Part shown: piece after piece, positions 44,028 through 52,243 of the stretch
Layout: each line of letters starts with the position of its first letter
Numbering within the stretch: the first letter of the stretch is position 1
Source: Treponema sp. JC4
GTDB lineage: Bacteria; Spirochaetota; Spirochaetia; Treponematales; Treponemataceae
Assembly: GCF_000260795.1 (NCBI RefSeq)
Contig: NZ_AJGU01000004.1
Span: forward strand, 62,001-126,000
Length of the DNA: 64,000 nt
Direction: 5' to 3'
Program-made: the position numbers and the translations under genes
The notes under the pieces: generated by a model
Databases searched by the model: none
The model's input: only the letters and a program-made list of their open reading frames with translations
Told to the model about the DNA's origin: nothing

Positions 44028-44158
44028 CTGTCCTTTATCATTTAAATTTCTTGAAAGTTCATACAGAGGCTGAGGCTCCCGGGGAATCGATTTACAGGAA
44101 TAAAAAAGAAGGGAAATCAGGGGTAAAGTAAAAAAAGTAAAATTTTTGCATTTTTCAT
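44028..44158 (-). pseudogene. Frameshifted lipoprotein signal region of the glucosaminidase gene
   Basis: From the ATG at 44158 the frame reads MKNAKILLFLLYP and stops. In the shifted frame the DNA continues as TLPLISLLFYSCKSIPREPQ and on into the glucosaminidase, with a lipobox LFYSC. Adding one base to the A7 run at 44130-44136 (T7 on the coding strand) joins the two into MKNAKILLFFTLPLISLLFY then SC, a textbook lipoprotein signal. It may be a real loss, a phase-variable tract, or a sequencing error. Confidence 0.7.
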
Positions 44159-44213
44159 AATAAATTTTTCGGAATTTTTGTCAAAAACGTTAAATCTGAG
44201 GGAGTGTATATAT

Positions 44214-44879
44214 ATGAAAATGCTGATAAAAAATAATCCTGACGTGCGGGAAAAAGCTTTAGAGCACGGAATGTCTTATCCTTATGATGAGGAACTTCTT
44301 ATGCTGATTTTGGGAACTGGCACTAAAGAGCTGCCGGTGGAAATTATGGCTCGTAAAATACGGGAGGTTCTGGATGCAAGTAACCCTGATCAGGTGGTAA
44401 AAAATCTGATGGCGGTGAGGGGAATTGGTGCGGGAAAGGCACTGGCGGTGGCGGCGGCGCTGGAACTTGGGAAGAGGCGGAACGGGCATCTTAAAAAGAA
44501 GATTGCCTGCCCAAGTGATATTGTGCCTTTTGTGCGGAATTATGCGGTCAGCAATAAGGAACATTTTCTGATGATTACTCTGGATGGCGGTTATCAGATT
44601 ATCGGGATTCACGTGGTGAGTGTGGGAACTTTGAACCGTTCTTTGATTCATCCGCGTGAGATTTTTTCTGAGGCTATAAAGGATAATGCGACGGCTCTTG
44701 TTTTGTGTCACAACCATCCTTCGGGGGATTGTACGCCTTCTGACGAGGATATTGCGGCGACCCGGACTCTTTTACAGGCTTCTGAAATTATGGGAATTGC
44801 AATTCTGGATCATATTATTGTCAGCTGCGATAATTACTGCAGTTTTATGGAGCATGATATCTTGTTTCATAATGACTAG
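44214..44879 (+). CDS. radC: RadC-family JAB/MPN-domain protein
   Basis: The 221-aa protein has an N-terminal helix-hairpin-helix-like part (MAVRGIGAGKALAVAAALEL) and a C-terminal JAB domain with the metal motif HNHPSGDCTPSDED. The old DNA-repair role of RadC is not supported in E. coli; the true function is uncertain. The frame opens at 44178, but GGGAG before the ATG at 44214 fits better. It is divergent from the glucosaminidase gene with 55 bp between starts. Confidence 0.93.
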   Translation: MKMLIKNNPDVREKALEHGMSYPYDEELLMLILGTGTKELPVEIMARKIREVLDASNPDQVVKNLMAVRGIGAGKALAVAAALELGKRRNGHLKKKIACPSDIVPFVRNYAVSNKEHFLMITLDGGYQIIGIHVVSVGTLNRSLIHPREIFSEAIKDNATALVLCHNHPSGDCTPSDEDIAATRTLLQASEIMGIAILDHIIVSCDNYCSFMEHDILFHND

Positions 44880-44896
44880 AGGGGTAAAATTAGTGT

Positions 44897-45235
44897 ATGA
44901 AAATCAGGCTTTTGAAAAAGAGACATTTTTTTCTTTTTGTGATTCTGGTAATGACGGCTTTTTGTGGGGCGTCCTTGCCTGCGCAGGAAACTGTAGAGCC
45001 GGAACGTATGTATGAAATTGAAGGTCATAAATCGGTTCTTGAGATTTTTGCAAATCAGCCTGATGTAAATGTTTTTTTGAACGGAACTTACCAGGGCCGG
45101 ACAAACCTTACAATTTATGATTTGACTCCGGGCTTTTACCAGCTCAGGCTCGAAAAAGAAGGCTTTGAAGTTCAGGAGCATACTATTTTTGTAAAGGCGC
45201 ATTACGGGCAAAGGTATTTTATAAATTTAGAGTGA
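44897..45235 (+). CDS. Secreted PEGA-domain protein
   Basis: The 112-aa protein has a signal peptide (KKRHFFLFVILVMTAFCGAS LPAQ, cut near the Ala-Gln) and one PEGA domain (PDVNVFLNGTYQGRTNLTIY, then DLTPGFYQLRLEKEGFEVQE). PEGA domains occur on surface proteins and are thought to bind other proteins or wall. It starts 17 nt after radC and may be co-transcribed with it. The ribosome-binding site is poorly placed. Confidence 0.85.
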   Translation: MKIRLLKKRHFFLFVILVMTAFCGASLPAQETVEPERMYEIEGHKSVLEIFANQPDVNVFLNGTYQGRTNLTIYDLTPGFYQLRLEKEGFEVQEHTIFVKAHYGQRYFINLE

Positions 45236-45254
45236 AAATAATTGTAAAAAAAAT

Positions 45255-45394
45255 GGCGTGAGGGAGCGGGATTTGGGGCAAAAACACTTTGTTTGTGGAG
45301 GTTGCGGGAGCGACCGGTCAAATAGTTACTTTGCCACAAACAACGTGTAGCGCATTATTGCGCGGTTTTGTCCCAAGTCCCGCGACCGGAAGCC
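45255..45394 (+). repeat. 140-bp three-arm structured element, copy C (divergent, covarying)
   Basis: P1: GCGGGATTTGGGGCAAAA (45266-45283)/TTTTGTCCCAAGTCCCGC (45366-45383), different sequence from copy A but paired throughout with two G-T pairs. P2: TTGTTTGTGG/CCACAAACAA with cap GGTTGC-GGGA-GCGACC, again a GNRA loop. P3: GCGCA-TTAT-TGCGC. Joining segments ACACT, CGTGTA and GG and the terminal loops match copy A. It sits between the PEGA and HtrA genes; A/T runs flank both ends, so it may also end transcription. Confidence 0.85.
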
Positions 45395-45415
45395 ATTTTT
45401 TAATTTGTTTTTATT

Positions 45416-45421
45416 TATAAT
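45416..45421 (+). promoter_or_regulatory. Minus-10 box of the HtrA gene
   Basis: TATAAT directly after the end of element copy C; the minus-35 region is weak. A start near 45428 would make the ATG at 45462 the first usable start codon and exclude the longer frame from 45405. Confidence 0.45.
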
Positions 45422-45461
45422 ACGGTTGCTTTATTCATTTCTATTTATTAAATTTACTTCT

Positions 45462-46721
45462 ATGAAATTGTATTCGGGTTCACAGGTTTTTAAATTCTGC
45501 GCTTTGACGGCGGTTTTGGTTTTTGGTGTTTCAACTTTTACTGGAAGACGGTCTTTTGCAAAAGATGAAGCAGGGGCTGCAGACCGGGACGAGACTGGCG
45601 CTGTTAATGAGAAGATAAATCCCGATGGACAGATTTCAAGTGCGGAAGGAAGTCAGCAGGGTAATGAGCTGATTGACGGGCTGGAGCAGAATCCGGCGGT
45701 AATCATCCCTGTTTCTACGGGAGGCGCTAACTATACCCAGGATGAGCAGCAGAATATTGGTGTTTATGCTGCCTGTAACGAAGCGGTTGTGAACATTAAT
45801 ACTAAGGTGACGAGTTACGACTGGTTTCTGGAGCCTTATGTGCAGGACGGTGGTTCCGGGTCGGGCTCGATTATTGATAAACGCGGCTATATTCTGACTA
45901 ACGTGCACGTGATTCAGGGGGCGACTAAGATTTATGTTTCGCTTTTTGACGGCACTCAGTATGAGGCGGAGGTGGTTGGTCAGGATCTGGACAGCGACCT
46001 TGCGGTGATTAAGTTTACGCCGCCAAGCGGAATGGAACTGAAGACGATTTCTTTTGGGGATTCTACGGCGCTTAAGGTTGGGCAGAAGGTGATTGCGATT
46101 GGTAACCCTTTTGGTATGGAACGTACGATGACGACCGGAATTGTTTCGGGGCTGGGACGACCTATTCAGAATTCCAATAACAGAATTATCCGCAATATGA
46201 TTCAGACGGATGCTTCGATTAACCCGGGAAACTCGGGCGGGCCTTTGCTGGATACTAACGGACGCATGATAGGAATCAACACGATGATTATGTCTTCTTC
46301 GGGAAGTTCAAGCGGGGTTGGTTTTGCGGTGCCTAGCGAGACTGCGGTGCGCGTTGTTGCGGATTTGATTAAATACGGAAAGGTAAACCGGGGAACTATT
46401 GCGGCTCGGCTTGTTCAGAACAGCCGTCGTATTGCCCAGTATGCGGGCCTTGATATTGCGACTGGTATGCTTGTTTCGGAAGTTACTAAAGGCGGAAATG
46501 CTGAGGCTGCCGGACTTAGGGGCGGTTCTGAAGCGGCTTACTATGGAAACCGAAGCAGCGTGATTTATCTGGGCGGCGATATTATTACAAAAATTGATGA
46601 TGTTGATGTGAAGACTCTGGCTGATTATTATTCGGCGCTGGAGAGTAAAAGACCGGGAGATGTGATTACGGTGGTTGTGCGTCGGGGAAGACGTAATGAG
46701 AGTTTGCGAATAAAGTTGTAA
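45462..46721 (+). CDS. HtrA/DegP-type periplasmic serine protease
   Basis: The 419-aa S1C protease has an N-terminal export signal or anchor (VFKFCALTAVLVFGVSTF), an acidic linker, a trypsin-like domain with His in LTNVHVIQGAT, Asp in SDLAVIKFT and Ser in NPGNSGGPLL, and one C-terminal PDZ domain (about 310-415, SEVTKGGNAEAAGLRGGSEA). It handles misfolded envelope proteins. An upstream in-frame TTG at 45405 precedes the likely promoter, so the ATG at 45462 is used. Confidence 0.92.
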   Translation: MKLYSGSQVFKFCALTAVLVFGVSTFTGRRSFAKDEAGAADRDETGAVNEKINPDGQISSAEGSQQGNELIDGLEQNPAVIIPVSTGGANYTQDEQQNIGVYAACNEAVVNINTKVTSYDWFLEPYVQDGGSGSGSIIDKRGYILTNVHVIQGATKIYVSLFDGTQYEAEVVGQDLDSDLAVIKFTPPSGMELKTISFGDSTALKVGQKVIAIGNPFGMERTMTTGIVSGLGRPIQNSNNRIIRNMIQTDASINPGNSGGPLLDTNGRMIGINTMIMSSSGSSSGVGFAVPSETAVRVVADLIKYGKVNRGTIAARLVQNSRRIAQYAGLDIATGMLVSEVTKGGNAEAAGLRGGSEAAYYGNRSSVIYLGGDIITKIDDVDVKTLADYYSALESKRPGDVITVVVRRGRRNESLRIKL

Positions 46722-46734
46722 TTTTGATTATAAT
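46704..46734 (+). promoter_or_regulatory. Possible uvrB promoter and leader hairpin
   Basis: TATAAT (46729-46734) has a weak TTGCGA 19 bp upstream (46704-46709). The leader then contains GTTGCCGT (46763-46770) and ACGGCAAC (46802-46809), a stem just before the Shine-Dalgarno CAGGAG that could gate translation. Confidence 0.4.
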
Positions 46735-46819
46735 GTCAGCAGGATGCTTGCAGACTGCTGATGTTGCCGTGACGAAGACTGTTATTGTTCAGAAAATTAC
46801 GACGGCAACAGGAGATTAA

Positions 46820-48817
46820 ATGCGACGATTTGAGGTTGTTTCGCCTTTTGAACCAAGCGGGGATCAGGGGCAGGCGATAGAAAAGCTTTCTGAAGGATTT
46901 TTGCGGGGTGATAAGTATCAGACCCTTAAGGGCGTTACGGGCTCTGGAAAAACCTTTACCATGGCAAAAATCATTGAAAAGGTTCAGCGGCCGACTTTGA
47001 TTTTGAGTCACAACAAAACTCTTTCTGCCCAGCTTTACCGCGAGTTCAAATCTTTCTTTCCTAATAATGCGGTTGAATATTTTGTTTCTTACTACGACTA
47101 CTACCAGCCAGAAGCTTACGTTGCGGCGCGTGACCTTTATATAGAAAAAGACTGCGATATCAACAAGGAAATTGACCAGCTGCGTCTGAGTGCCACCTAC
47201 AGCCTTATGGAGCGCCGGGATGTAATTGTTGTTGCCACTGTTTCCTGCATTTACGGTCTTGGTATGCCGGATTTGTATAAGGAAATGCGCGTTCACGTGG
47301 AAAAGGGGCAGGTTCTGAATACAAAGAAGTTTGCCGAACAGCTGATTTCCCTGCAGTATTCGAGAAATGATGATGTACTTGACCGGGGCAACTTCCGCAT
47401 TAAGGGTGACGTTATCGAAGTTTTTCCGCCTTACATGGAAACTGACGCCGCCTACCGCATTGAGCTTGACTGGGACGAAGTTGTGAAAATCCGCCGTTTT
47501 GACGTGTTGAACCGCAGCGTCTTGGAAGAGCTTGATGAAACGGTTTTTTACCCGGCAAAGCACTTTGTTGTGCCTCATGATAAGCTGCTTGAATCCTGTG
47601 ACAGAATCCAGAAGGAAATGGAAGAGCGGGTTGAAGAGTTCAGGGCGTCCGGCAAAATGCTGGAAGCCGAGCGCCTTAAAACCCGAACAACTTACGATAT
47701 TGAAATGCTTAAGGAAATGGGAACCTGCCCGGGAATCGAAAATTATTCGGGCCCTATTTCCGGCCGAAGCCGCGGACAGCCGCCTGCAACCCTTTTGCAT
47801 TACTTCCCGGATGACTTTTTGTGCATGATTGACGAGGCTCACGTTTCTGTTCCTCAGATTGGTGCCATGTACGAAGGCGACCGCAGCCGCAAGCAGAATC
47901 TTATTGATTTTGGTTTCCGCCTGCCGAGTGCCCTTGATAACCGCCCGCTTAAAAAAGAAGAGTTTGATAAAAAAATAAATCAGGTGATTTACGTTACCGC
48001 AACTCCGCGTCCGGATGAAATTAAGCAGAGTACTCAGGTTGTTGAGCAGCTTATCCGCCCGACAGGTCTTCTTGACCCGGAAATTGAAGTGCGGCCTAGC
48101 GAAGGTCAGATGGAAGATATTTACCGGGAGATTAAAGACCGTATTGCCCGCCAGGAGCGCAGCCTTGTTCTGACTCTGACTAAAAAGATGGCGGAGGATT
48201 TGACGGATTATCTTACTGAGCTTGATTTAAAGGTAAAATATATTCATTCTGAAATTGACACTTTTGAACGTGTTGAGATTTTGAAGAGCCTTCGCGAGGG
48301 TGAAATTGACGTTCTGATTGGAATTAACCTTTTGCGAGAGGGAATCGACCTGCCGGAAGTCAGCTTTATCGCAATTCTGGATGCCGATAAAATCGGATTT
48401 TTGCGCTCGGAAACTTCTCTGATTCAGATAATCGGGCGTGCGGCTCGAAATGCGGAAGGTAAGGTTGTGATGTATGCTGACCACAAAAGTCCTGCCATGG
48501 AAGCCGCAATCAAGGAAACCGCCCATCGCCGCGAAGTTCAGATGGCTTACAACAAGGAACACGGAATTACGCCTAAGACAATCAAAAAGGCGGTTCAGGA
48601 TATTCTTGTTCACGAAAAAACTGATGCCGACGAAGATGCCCGCATGAATGTAGAAGTGCTTAAAAAATCTGCGAACCTCTTTAATCCTGGAGAGCGTAAA
48701 AAACTGATTAAGGCTTTGACAAAACAGATGAGCGATTGTGCCGACAGAATGGAATACGAGCAGGCTGCAGCTATCCGCGACCAGATTAGGGAAATTGAGG
48801 CACAATATGGTAAATAA
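46820..48817 (+). CDS. uvrB: Excinuclease ABC subunit B
   Basis: The 665-aa helicase-like damage-verification subunit of nucleotide excision repair. Walker A GVTGSGKTFTMAKI; the beta-hairpin region YYDYYQPEAYVAARDLYIEK; DEAH-like MIDEAHVSVPQIGAM; motif VI IQIIGRAARNAEGKVVMYAD; and the C-terminal UvrC-binding motif MEYEQAAAIRDQIREIEA. AGGAG lies before the ATG. uvrA and uvrC are not in the window. Confidence 0.97.
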   Translation: MRRFEVVSPFEPSGDQGQAIEKLSEGFLRGDKYQTLKGVTGSGKTFTMAKIIEKVQRPTLILSHNKTLSAQLYREFKSFFPNNAVEYFVSYYDYYQPEAYVAARDLYIEKDCDINKEIDQLRLSATYSLMERRDVIVVATVSCIYGLGMPDLYKEMRVHVEKGQVLNTKKFAEQLISLQYSRNDDVLDRGNFRIKGDVIEVFPPYMETDAAYRIELDWDEVVKIRRFDVLNRSVLEELDETVFYPAKHFVVPHDKLLESCDRIQKEMEERVEEFRASGKMLEAERLKTRTTYDIEMLKEMGTCPGIENYSGPISGRSRGQPPATLLHYFPDDFLCMIDEAHVSVPQIGAMYEGDRSRKQNLIDFGFRLPSALDNRPLKKEEFDKKINQVIYVTATPRPDEIKQSTQVVEQLIRPTGLLDPEIEVRPSEGQMEDIYREIKDRIARQERSLVLTLTKKMAEDLTDYLTELDLKVKYIHSEIDTFERVEILKSLREGEIDVLIGINLLREGIDLPEVSFIAILDADKIGFLRSETSLIQIIGRAARNAEGKVVMYADHKSPAMEAAIKETAHRREVQMAYNKEHGITPKTIKKAVQDILVHEKTDADEDARMNVEVLKKSANLFNPGERKKLIKALTKQMSDCADRMEYEQAAAIRDQIREIEAQYGK

Positions 48818-48829
48818 GGTTTGCTATGG

Positions 48830-48858
48830 TTGACTTTATTTTCTATTTTCTATATATT
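48830..48858 (+). promoter_or_regulatory. Promoter of rpmB
   Basis: TTGACT (48830-48835) and TATATT (48853-48858) with a 17-bp spacer; predicted start near 48865, 44 nt before the ATG. Confidence 0.7.
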
Positions 48859-48908
48859 TTTTAAACTACTTTTTAATCTGAATTTCATTGTAAGGAAGGA
48901 AATAGATT

Positions 48909-49136
48909 ATGTCTAGAATGTGTGATGTTTGCGGAAAAGGCGTTATGTCTGGAAATAAAGTAAGTAAATCTTATAACCATACACGCAGAACTTGGAGACC
49001 AAATCTTCATACTATCAGAGCTGACCTTGGAAACGGAACTGTACGCACAATCAAAATCTGCATGAACTGCTTGAATGCTGGTTTTGTTACAAAGAAAGTA
49101 AGAGTTCCAAAAGAAGCTCAGGTAGAAAACAAATAG
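48909..49136 (+). CDS. rpmB: 50S ribosomal protein L28
   Basis: The 75-aa protein carries the zinc-binding pairs CDVCGK and CMNCLN (C+ form) around SGNKVSKSYNHTRRTWRPNL. It is a single-gene unit with its own promoter and terminator, far from rpmG, unlike E. coli where rpmB-rpmG are adjacent. AAGGAAGG precedes the ATG. Confidence 0.97.
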   Translation: MSRMCDVCGKGVMSGNKVSKSYNHTRRTWRPNLHTIRADLGNGTVRTIKICMNCLNAGFVTKKVRVPKEAQVENK

Positions 49137-49170
49137 TTTGAATTTGTGTCTATTACAAACGCTTTGAAAG

Positions 49171-49199
49171 CCGTCCTGAATCAAGGGCGGTTTTTTATT
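49171..49199 (+). terminator. Terminator after rpmB
   Basis: CCGTCC (49171-49176) pairs with GGGCGG (49185-49190, one G-T) and is followed by T6. It also separates rpmB from the convergent MBL gene. Confidence 0.8.
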
Positions 49200-49211
49200 T
49201 TAACGCCCTGT

Positions 49212-50090
49212 TTATGTTTCAATTGTGAGTCTGTCATAAGCCGGCAAAACAGACTTGCATTTTTCAAGAGCCGGCACATTTGGAAGCTGTTCATTTATAT
49301 ATTTGATAATTTCTTCGTGGCTGTTTTCGTGGGTAATATGAGTCATCCAGACGTGTTCTGCGGGGATTTTTGCGGCGCACTGCATGGCCTGAAGAATCGT
49401 GAAGTGGGTAGAATGTTCCTTTACGCGAAGACCGTCAATTATCAGGTGTTCAAGTTTTCCACAATTTTTATTTATCAGTTCAAGTGAAGAATCTTCTATA
49501 TAATTTAAATCTGTAAGATAGGCGATGGATTTTTTTTCGCCCTTGTCGTTACTTTCTGTAAGAAGCCAGCCTGTAACAGGGAGACTTCCGTGCATCATAG
49601 GGATTGGGGTGATTTTTATATCGCCGTAATCAAAAGTACTTTCCGGGGCGAAGAGCTGGATTTTTGCAACTCCGCCACCCTGCTTGTGGGTACGGAAAAC
49701 ATAGTCAAAGCGGACTTCTACATCCCTGAGGGTGTTTTGATTTGTATAAATCGGGATAGGCGGCTTTTTCATCTGTTCAATGGCTTTTGGATTTGTGACC
49801 TTGTGAGAAAAAGCTGTTGAAAAAATGCGGAGGTCATCGAGGCCGTGCAGGTGGTCGGCGTGTGAGTGGGTAAGTAGAACTGCATCAACTTCGCGTATAT
49901 TATTTTCCAGGGCCTGCAGGCGGAATTCGGGGCCGCAGTCAATCAGAAGGTGCTTTCCGCCATCTGTGATAACGTAAGCTGAACAGCGGTAGCGTCTGTC
50001 GTGCGGGTCGCTTGATTTGCAAACCTTGCAGTCGCAGCCTATTACCGGAATTCCATGACTTGTGCCTGTGCCTAAGAAAGTAAGTTTCAT
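49212..50090 (-). CDS. Metallo-beta-lactamase-fold hydrolase (PhnP-like)
   Basis: The 292-aa protein begins MKLTFLGTGTSHGIPVIGCD, a PhnP/RNase Z-like start, with the metal motif THSHADHLHGLDD, later His residues in PMMHGSLPV and the TDLNYIE Asp. CDCKVCKSSDPHDRRYRCSA resembles the Cys-rich insert of PhnP-type phosphodiesterases. A longer frame to 50159 lacks family similarity, so the ATG at 50090 is used. The substrate is probably a cyclic phosphodiester or nucleotide, but this is not proven. Confidence 0.85.
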   Translation of the reverse strand: MKLTFLGTGTSHGIPVIGCDCKVCKSSDPHDRRYRCSAYVITDGGKHLLIDCGPEFRLQALENNIREVDAVLLTHSHADHLHGLDDLRIFSTAFSHKVTNPKAIEQMKKPPIPIYTNQNTLRDVEVRFDYVFRTHKQGGGVAKIQLFAPESTFDYGDIKITPIPMMHGSLPVTGWLLTESNDKGEKKSIAYLTDLNYIEDSSLELINKNCGKLEHLIIDGLRVKEHSTHFTILQAMQCAAKIPAEHVWMTHITHENSHEEIIKYINEQLPNVPALEKCKSVLPAYDRLTIET

Positions 50091-50209
50091 ATTAAAATTA
50101 TAGGACGGATAATTGAAAAAAGAAAGAGTTAGCTGGAGGAGGCGTCCCCTCCCACCCACACTCCTATCCCATATCTTCTATTAATATTTAAAAATACTTA
50201 ATTTCTTCA

Positions 50210-50238
50210 TTGACATGAAAAAGTGAATTTTATACACT
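50210..50238 (+). promoter_or_regulatory. Promoter of the liv operon leader
   Basis: TTGACA (50210-50215) and TACACT (50233-50238) with 17 bp between; an overlapping TATACA (50231) would give 15 bp. The predicted start near 50245 is just ahead of the attenuator hairpin. Confidence 0.55.
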
Positions 50239-50248
50239 TAAAAAGTGA

Positions 50249-50298
50249 GCGGAAGGCAGTGGTGTCCGAGTTTGAACCAGGCATTCCGCATTTTTTTT
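50249..50298 (+). terminator. Attenuator-like hairpin in the livH leader
   Basis: GCGGAA (50249-50254) and TTCCGC (50284-50289) enclose GGT/ACC pairing and are followed by A then T8 (50291-50298). Since it stands between the promoter and the first gene, most transcripts would end after about 55 nt unless it is opened. No leader peptide is visible. Confidence 0.65.
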
Positions 50299-50327
50299 GT
50301 AAAATCGTTTTATGATGGAGGATAACG

Positions 50328-51227
50328 TTGGACGGAGCTAGTATGTTTTTACAGCAGTTAATCAACGGCTTATCACTTGGAAGTATTTATGCCCTTATCG
50401 CTTTGGGCTACACAATGGTTTATGGTATTGTAAAGCTTATCAACTTTGCACATGGTGATGTTATGATGCTGGGTGCTTATGCCGGCTATTTTGTTTTGCG
50501 TGCTATGGGTGCTAACGTGGCTGGTATGACCTGTGCATTCCTTGCTGCCATGATTTTCTGCGGACTTTTTTCTCTTGTTATTGAACGTTTTGCCTATCGT
50601 CCGCTTCGTAATGCCCCTCGCTTGAATTCTTTGATTACTGCGATTGCGGTTGAACTTATTTTGCAGAACGTTATGCGTGTTCTTCCTTTTGTTGGTCCTA
50701 ACCCTCGTCAGTATCCTACAATGCCACTTTTGAACTACTCTTTGGGAGTGGTTTCTATTTCTAACCTTCAGCTGATTGTAATTATTTCTTCTGCAGTGCT
50801 GATGGTTGCCCTTAATATTCTTGTAAATTACACAAAAACCGGTAAGGCTATGCGCGCCGTTTCTTTTGATATGGGTGCTTCAAGCCTTATGGGTATTAGC
50901 GTAAATAAAACTATTGCAATTACCTTTGTTATTGGTTCGGTTCTTGCTGGTGCGGGCGGTGTTCTTTATGCAACTGCTTACCCTCAGATTGATCCGATGA
51001 TGGGTTATATGCCTGGTCTTAAGGCCTTTGTTGCTGCCGTTCTTGGCGGTATTGGTTCTATTCCTGGTGCTATGGTTGGTGGTGTAATTCTTGGAATTGC
51101 AGAAACTTTGACTAAGGGATTTATTTCTTCCCAGTATGCAGATGCAATTTCTTTTGCAATTCTGATTGTTATTCTTCTTGTAAAACCAACCGGTTTGTTT
51201 GGTTCTAAGAGAACTGTAAAGGTATAA
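50328..51227 (+). CDS. livH: Branched-chain amino acid ABC transporter permease LivH
   Basis: The 299-aa inner-membrane protein has about eight helices; GLSLGSIYALIALGYTMVYG and VKLINFAHGDVMMLGAYAGY are the LivH signature, with GGIGSIPGAMVGGVILGIAE near the end. The TTG at 50328 has GGAGG six bases upstream; an ATG at 50343 also has GGAG, so the start is uncertain by five residues. It is the first of livH-livM-livG-livF; no substrate-binding protein gene is in the window. Confidence 0.93.
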   Translation: MDGASMFLQQLINGLSLGSIYALIALGYTMVYGIVKLINFAHGDVMMLGAYAGYFVLRAMGANVAGMTCAFLAAMIFCGLFSLVIERFAYRPLRNAPRLNSLITAIAVELILQNVMRVLPFVGPNPRQYPTMPLLNYSLGVVSISNLQLIVIISSAVLMVALNILVNYTKTGKAMRAVSFDMGASSLMGISVNKTIAITFVIGSVLAGAGGVLYATAYPQIDPMMGYMPGLKAFVAAVLGGIGSIPGAMVGGVILGIAETLTKGFISSQYADAISFAILIVILLVKPTGLFGSKRTVKV

Positions 51228-51238
51228 GGGGGCGGGGT

Positions 51239-52243
51239 ATGAAAAATAAGTTTGTTAGAAGCACAATAATTCTTGCCTGCTTTGCATTTGCGGCACTTTT
51301 TATTCCGTCTGTTTTAATTAAGTTTGAAATTATGGACGCTTATACAGCTCAGATTATCAACCTGGGCGGTATTAATGCCATTATGGCTTTGAGCGTAAAT
51401 ATTATCTGTGGTATTACAGGTCAGCTTTCGCTTGGTCAGGCTGGATTTATGGCTATCGGCTGTTATTCTACAATTATGTTGAATGAGGTTGCAGGTCTTC
51501 CTCTTAGCGTAAGTATTATTATTGCAGCTTTGATTACAGCCTTCTTTGGATTTTTAATCGGCTTTCCAACTTTGAAGCTGGACGGCGACTATCTTGCAAT
51601 CGTAACTTTAGGCTTTGGTGAAATTATCCGCGTAGTTTTAGTAAACCTTAAGGCTCTTACAGGTGGTCCAAACGGTAAGCAGTTTACAACTATGATGGCT
51701 TTTGACGCTAATCTTGCCTTCTTCTGTATTATAGGAACGCTGATTTTACTGATTGTTTTGATTCAGAACTTTATCCGCTCGACATACGGCCGTGCAATTC
51801 TTGCGGTTCGTGATGATGAAATTGCTGCAAACAGCTCGGGCATTCCGATTTTCAAATACAAAATGATTGGTTTTGTTATTGCTTCTTTTGTAGCTGGAAT
51901 CGGCGGCGGCCTTTACGTTTCTTTAATCGGCTTTGTAAAACCTGAACAGGCTTCTTTCAACAACTCCATCAACTATCTGATTTATGTTGTTCTTGGCGGT
52001 ATGGGTTCTACAACCGGTTCAGTTCTTGCAGCCTTTGTTTTGACTTATCTGCAGGAATTCCTCCGTTTCTTAAAGAACTTCAGACTTTTGATTTATCCTG
52101 TAATTTTGATTATCGTAATGCTTTTCCGCCCTCAGGGACTTCTTGGCTTTAAGGAATTCTCTTTTGTGGGCTTTGTTGACTGGATTAAGGCCGGCGGATT
52201 AAAGAAAGTATTTTCAAAGAAAAGTGCAGGGGAGGCAAAATAA
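51239..52243 (+). CDS. livM: Branched-chain amino acid ABC transporter permease LivM
   Basis: The 334-aa partner permease with about nine helices. Hallmarks: ITGQLSLGQAGFMAIGCYST, PTLKLDGDYLAIVTLGFGEI and RDDEIAANSSGIPIFKYKMI, the loop that contacts the ATPases. GGGG lies before the ATG, and the stop shares a base with the livG ATG. Confidence 0.95.
   Translation: MKNKFVRSTIILACFAFAALFIPSVLIKFEIMDAYTAQIINLGGINAIMALSVNIICGITGQLSLGQAGFMAIGCYSTIMLNEVAGLPLSVSIIIAALITAFFGFLIGFPTLKLDGDYLAIVTLGFGEIIRVVLVNLKALTGGPNGKQFTTMMAFDANLAFFCIIGTLILLIVLIQNFIRSTYGRAILAVRDDEIAANSSGIPIFKYKMIGFVIASFVAGIGGGLYVSLIGFVKPEQASFNNSINYLIYVVLGGMGSTTGSVLAAFVLTYLQEFLRFLKNFRLLIYPVILIIVMLFRPQGLLGFKEFSFVGFVDWIKAGGLKKVFSKKSAGEAK

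Noticed and set aside
44686-45015. Plus-strand frame of 109 codons across the radC-PEGA junction
   Set aside because: It is out of frame within both genes; the PEGA gene has a signal peptide and a recognisable domain in its own frame.
46733-46819. 29-codon frame ending just before the uvrB ATG, possible leader peptide
   Set aside because: Its ATG overlaps the TATAAT box of the likely uvrB promoter, so it would not be in the mRNA, and it lacks a Shine-Dalgarno.
46736-47842. Reverse-strand frame of 368 codons opposite uvrB
   Set aside because: It lies inside the uvrB coding region, has no ribosome-binding site and a composition expected of an antisense shadow of a conserved gene.
50249-50290. 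tRNA-like fragment before livH
   Set aside because: Phrases such as TGTCCGAGT and TTTGAACC recall tRNA arms, but no cloverleaf can be formed and the T8 tail makes a terminator hairpin the simpler reading.
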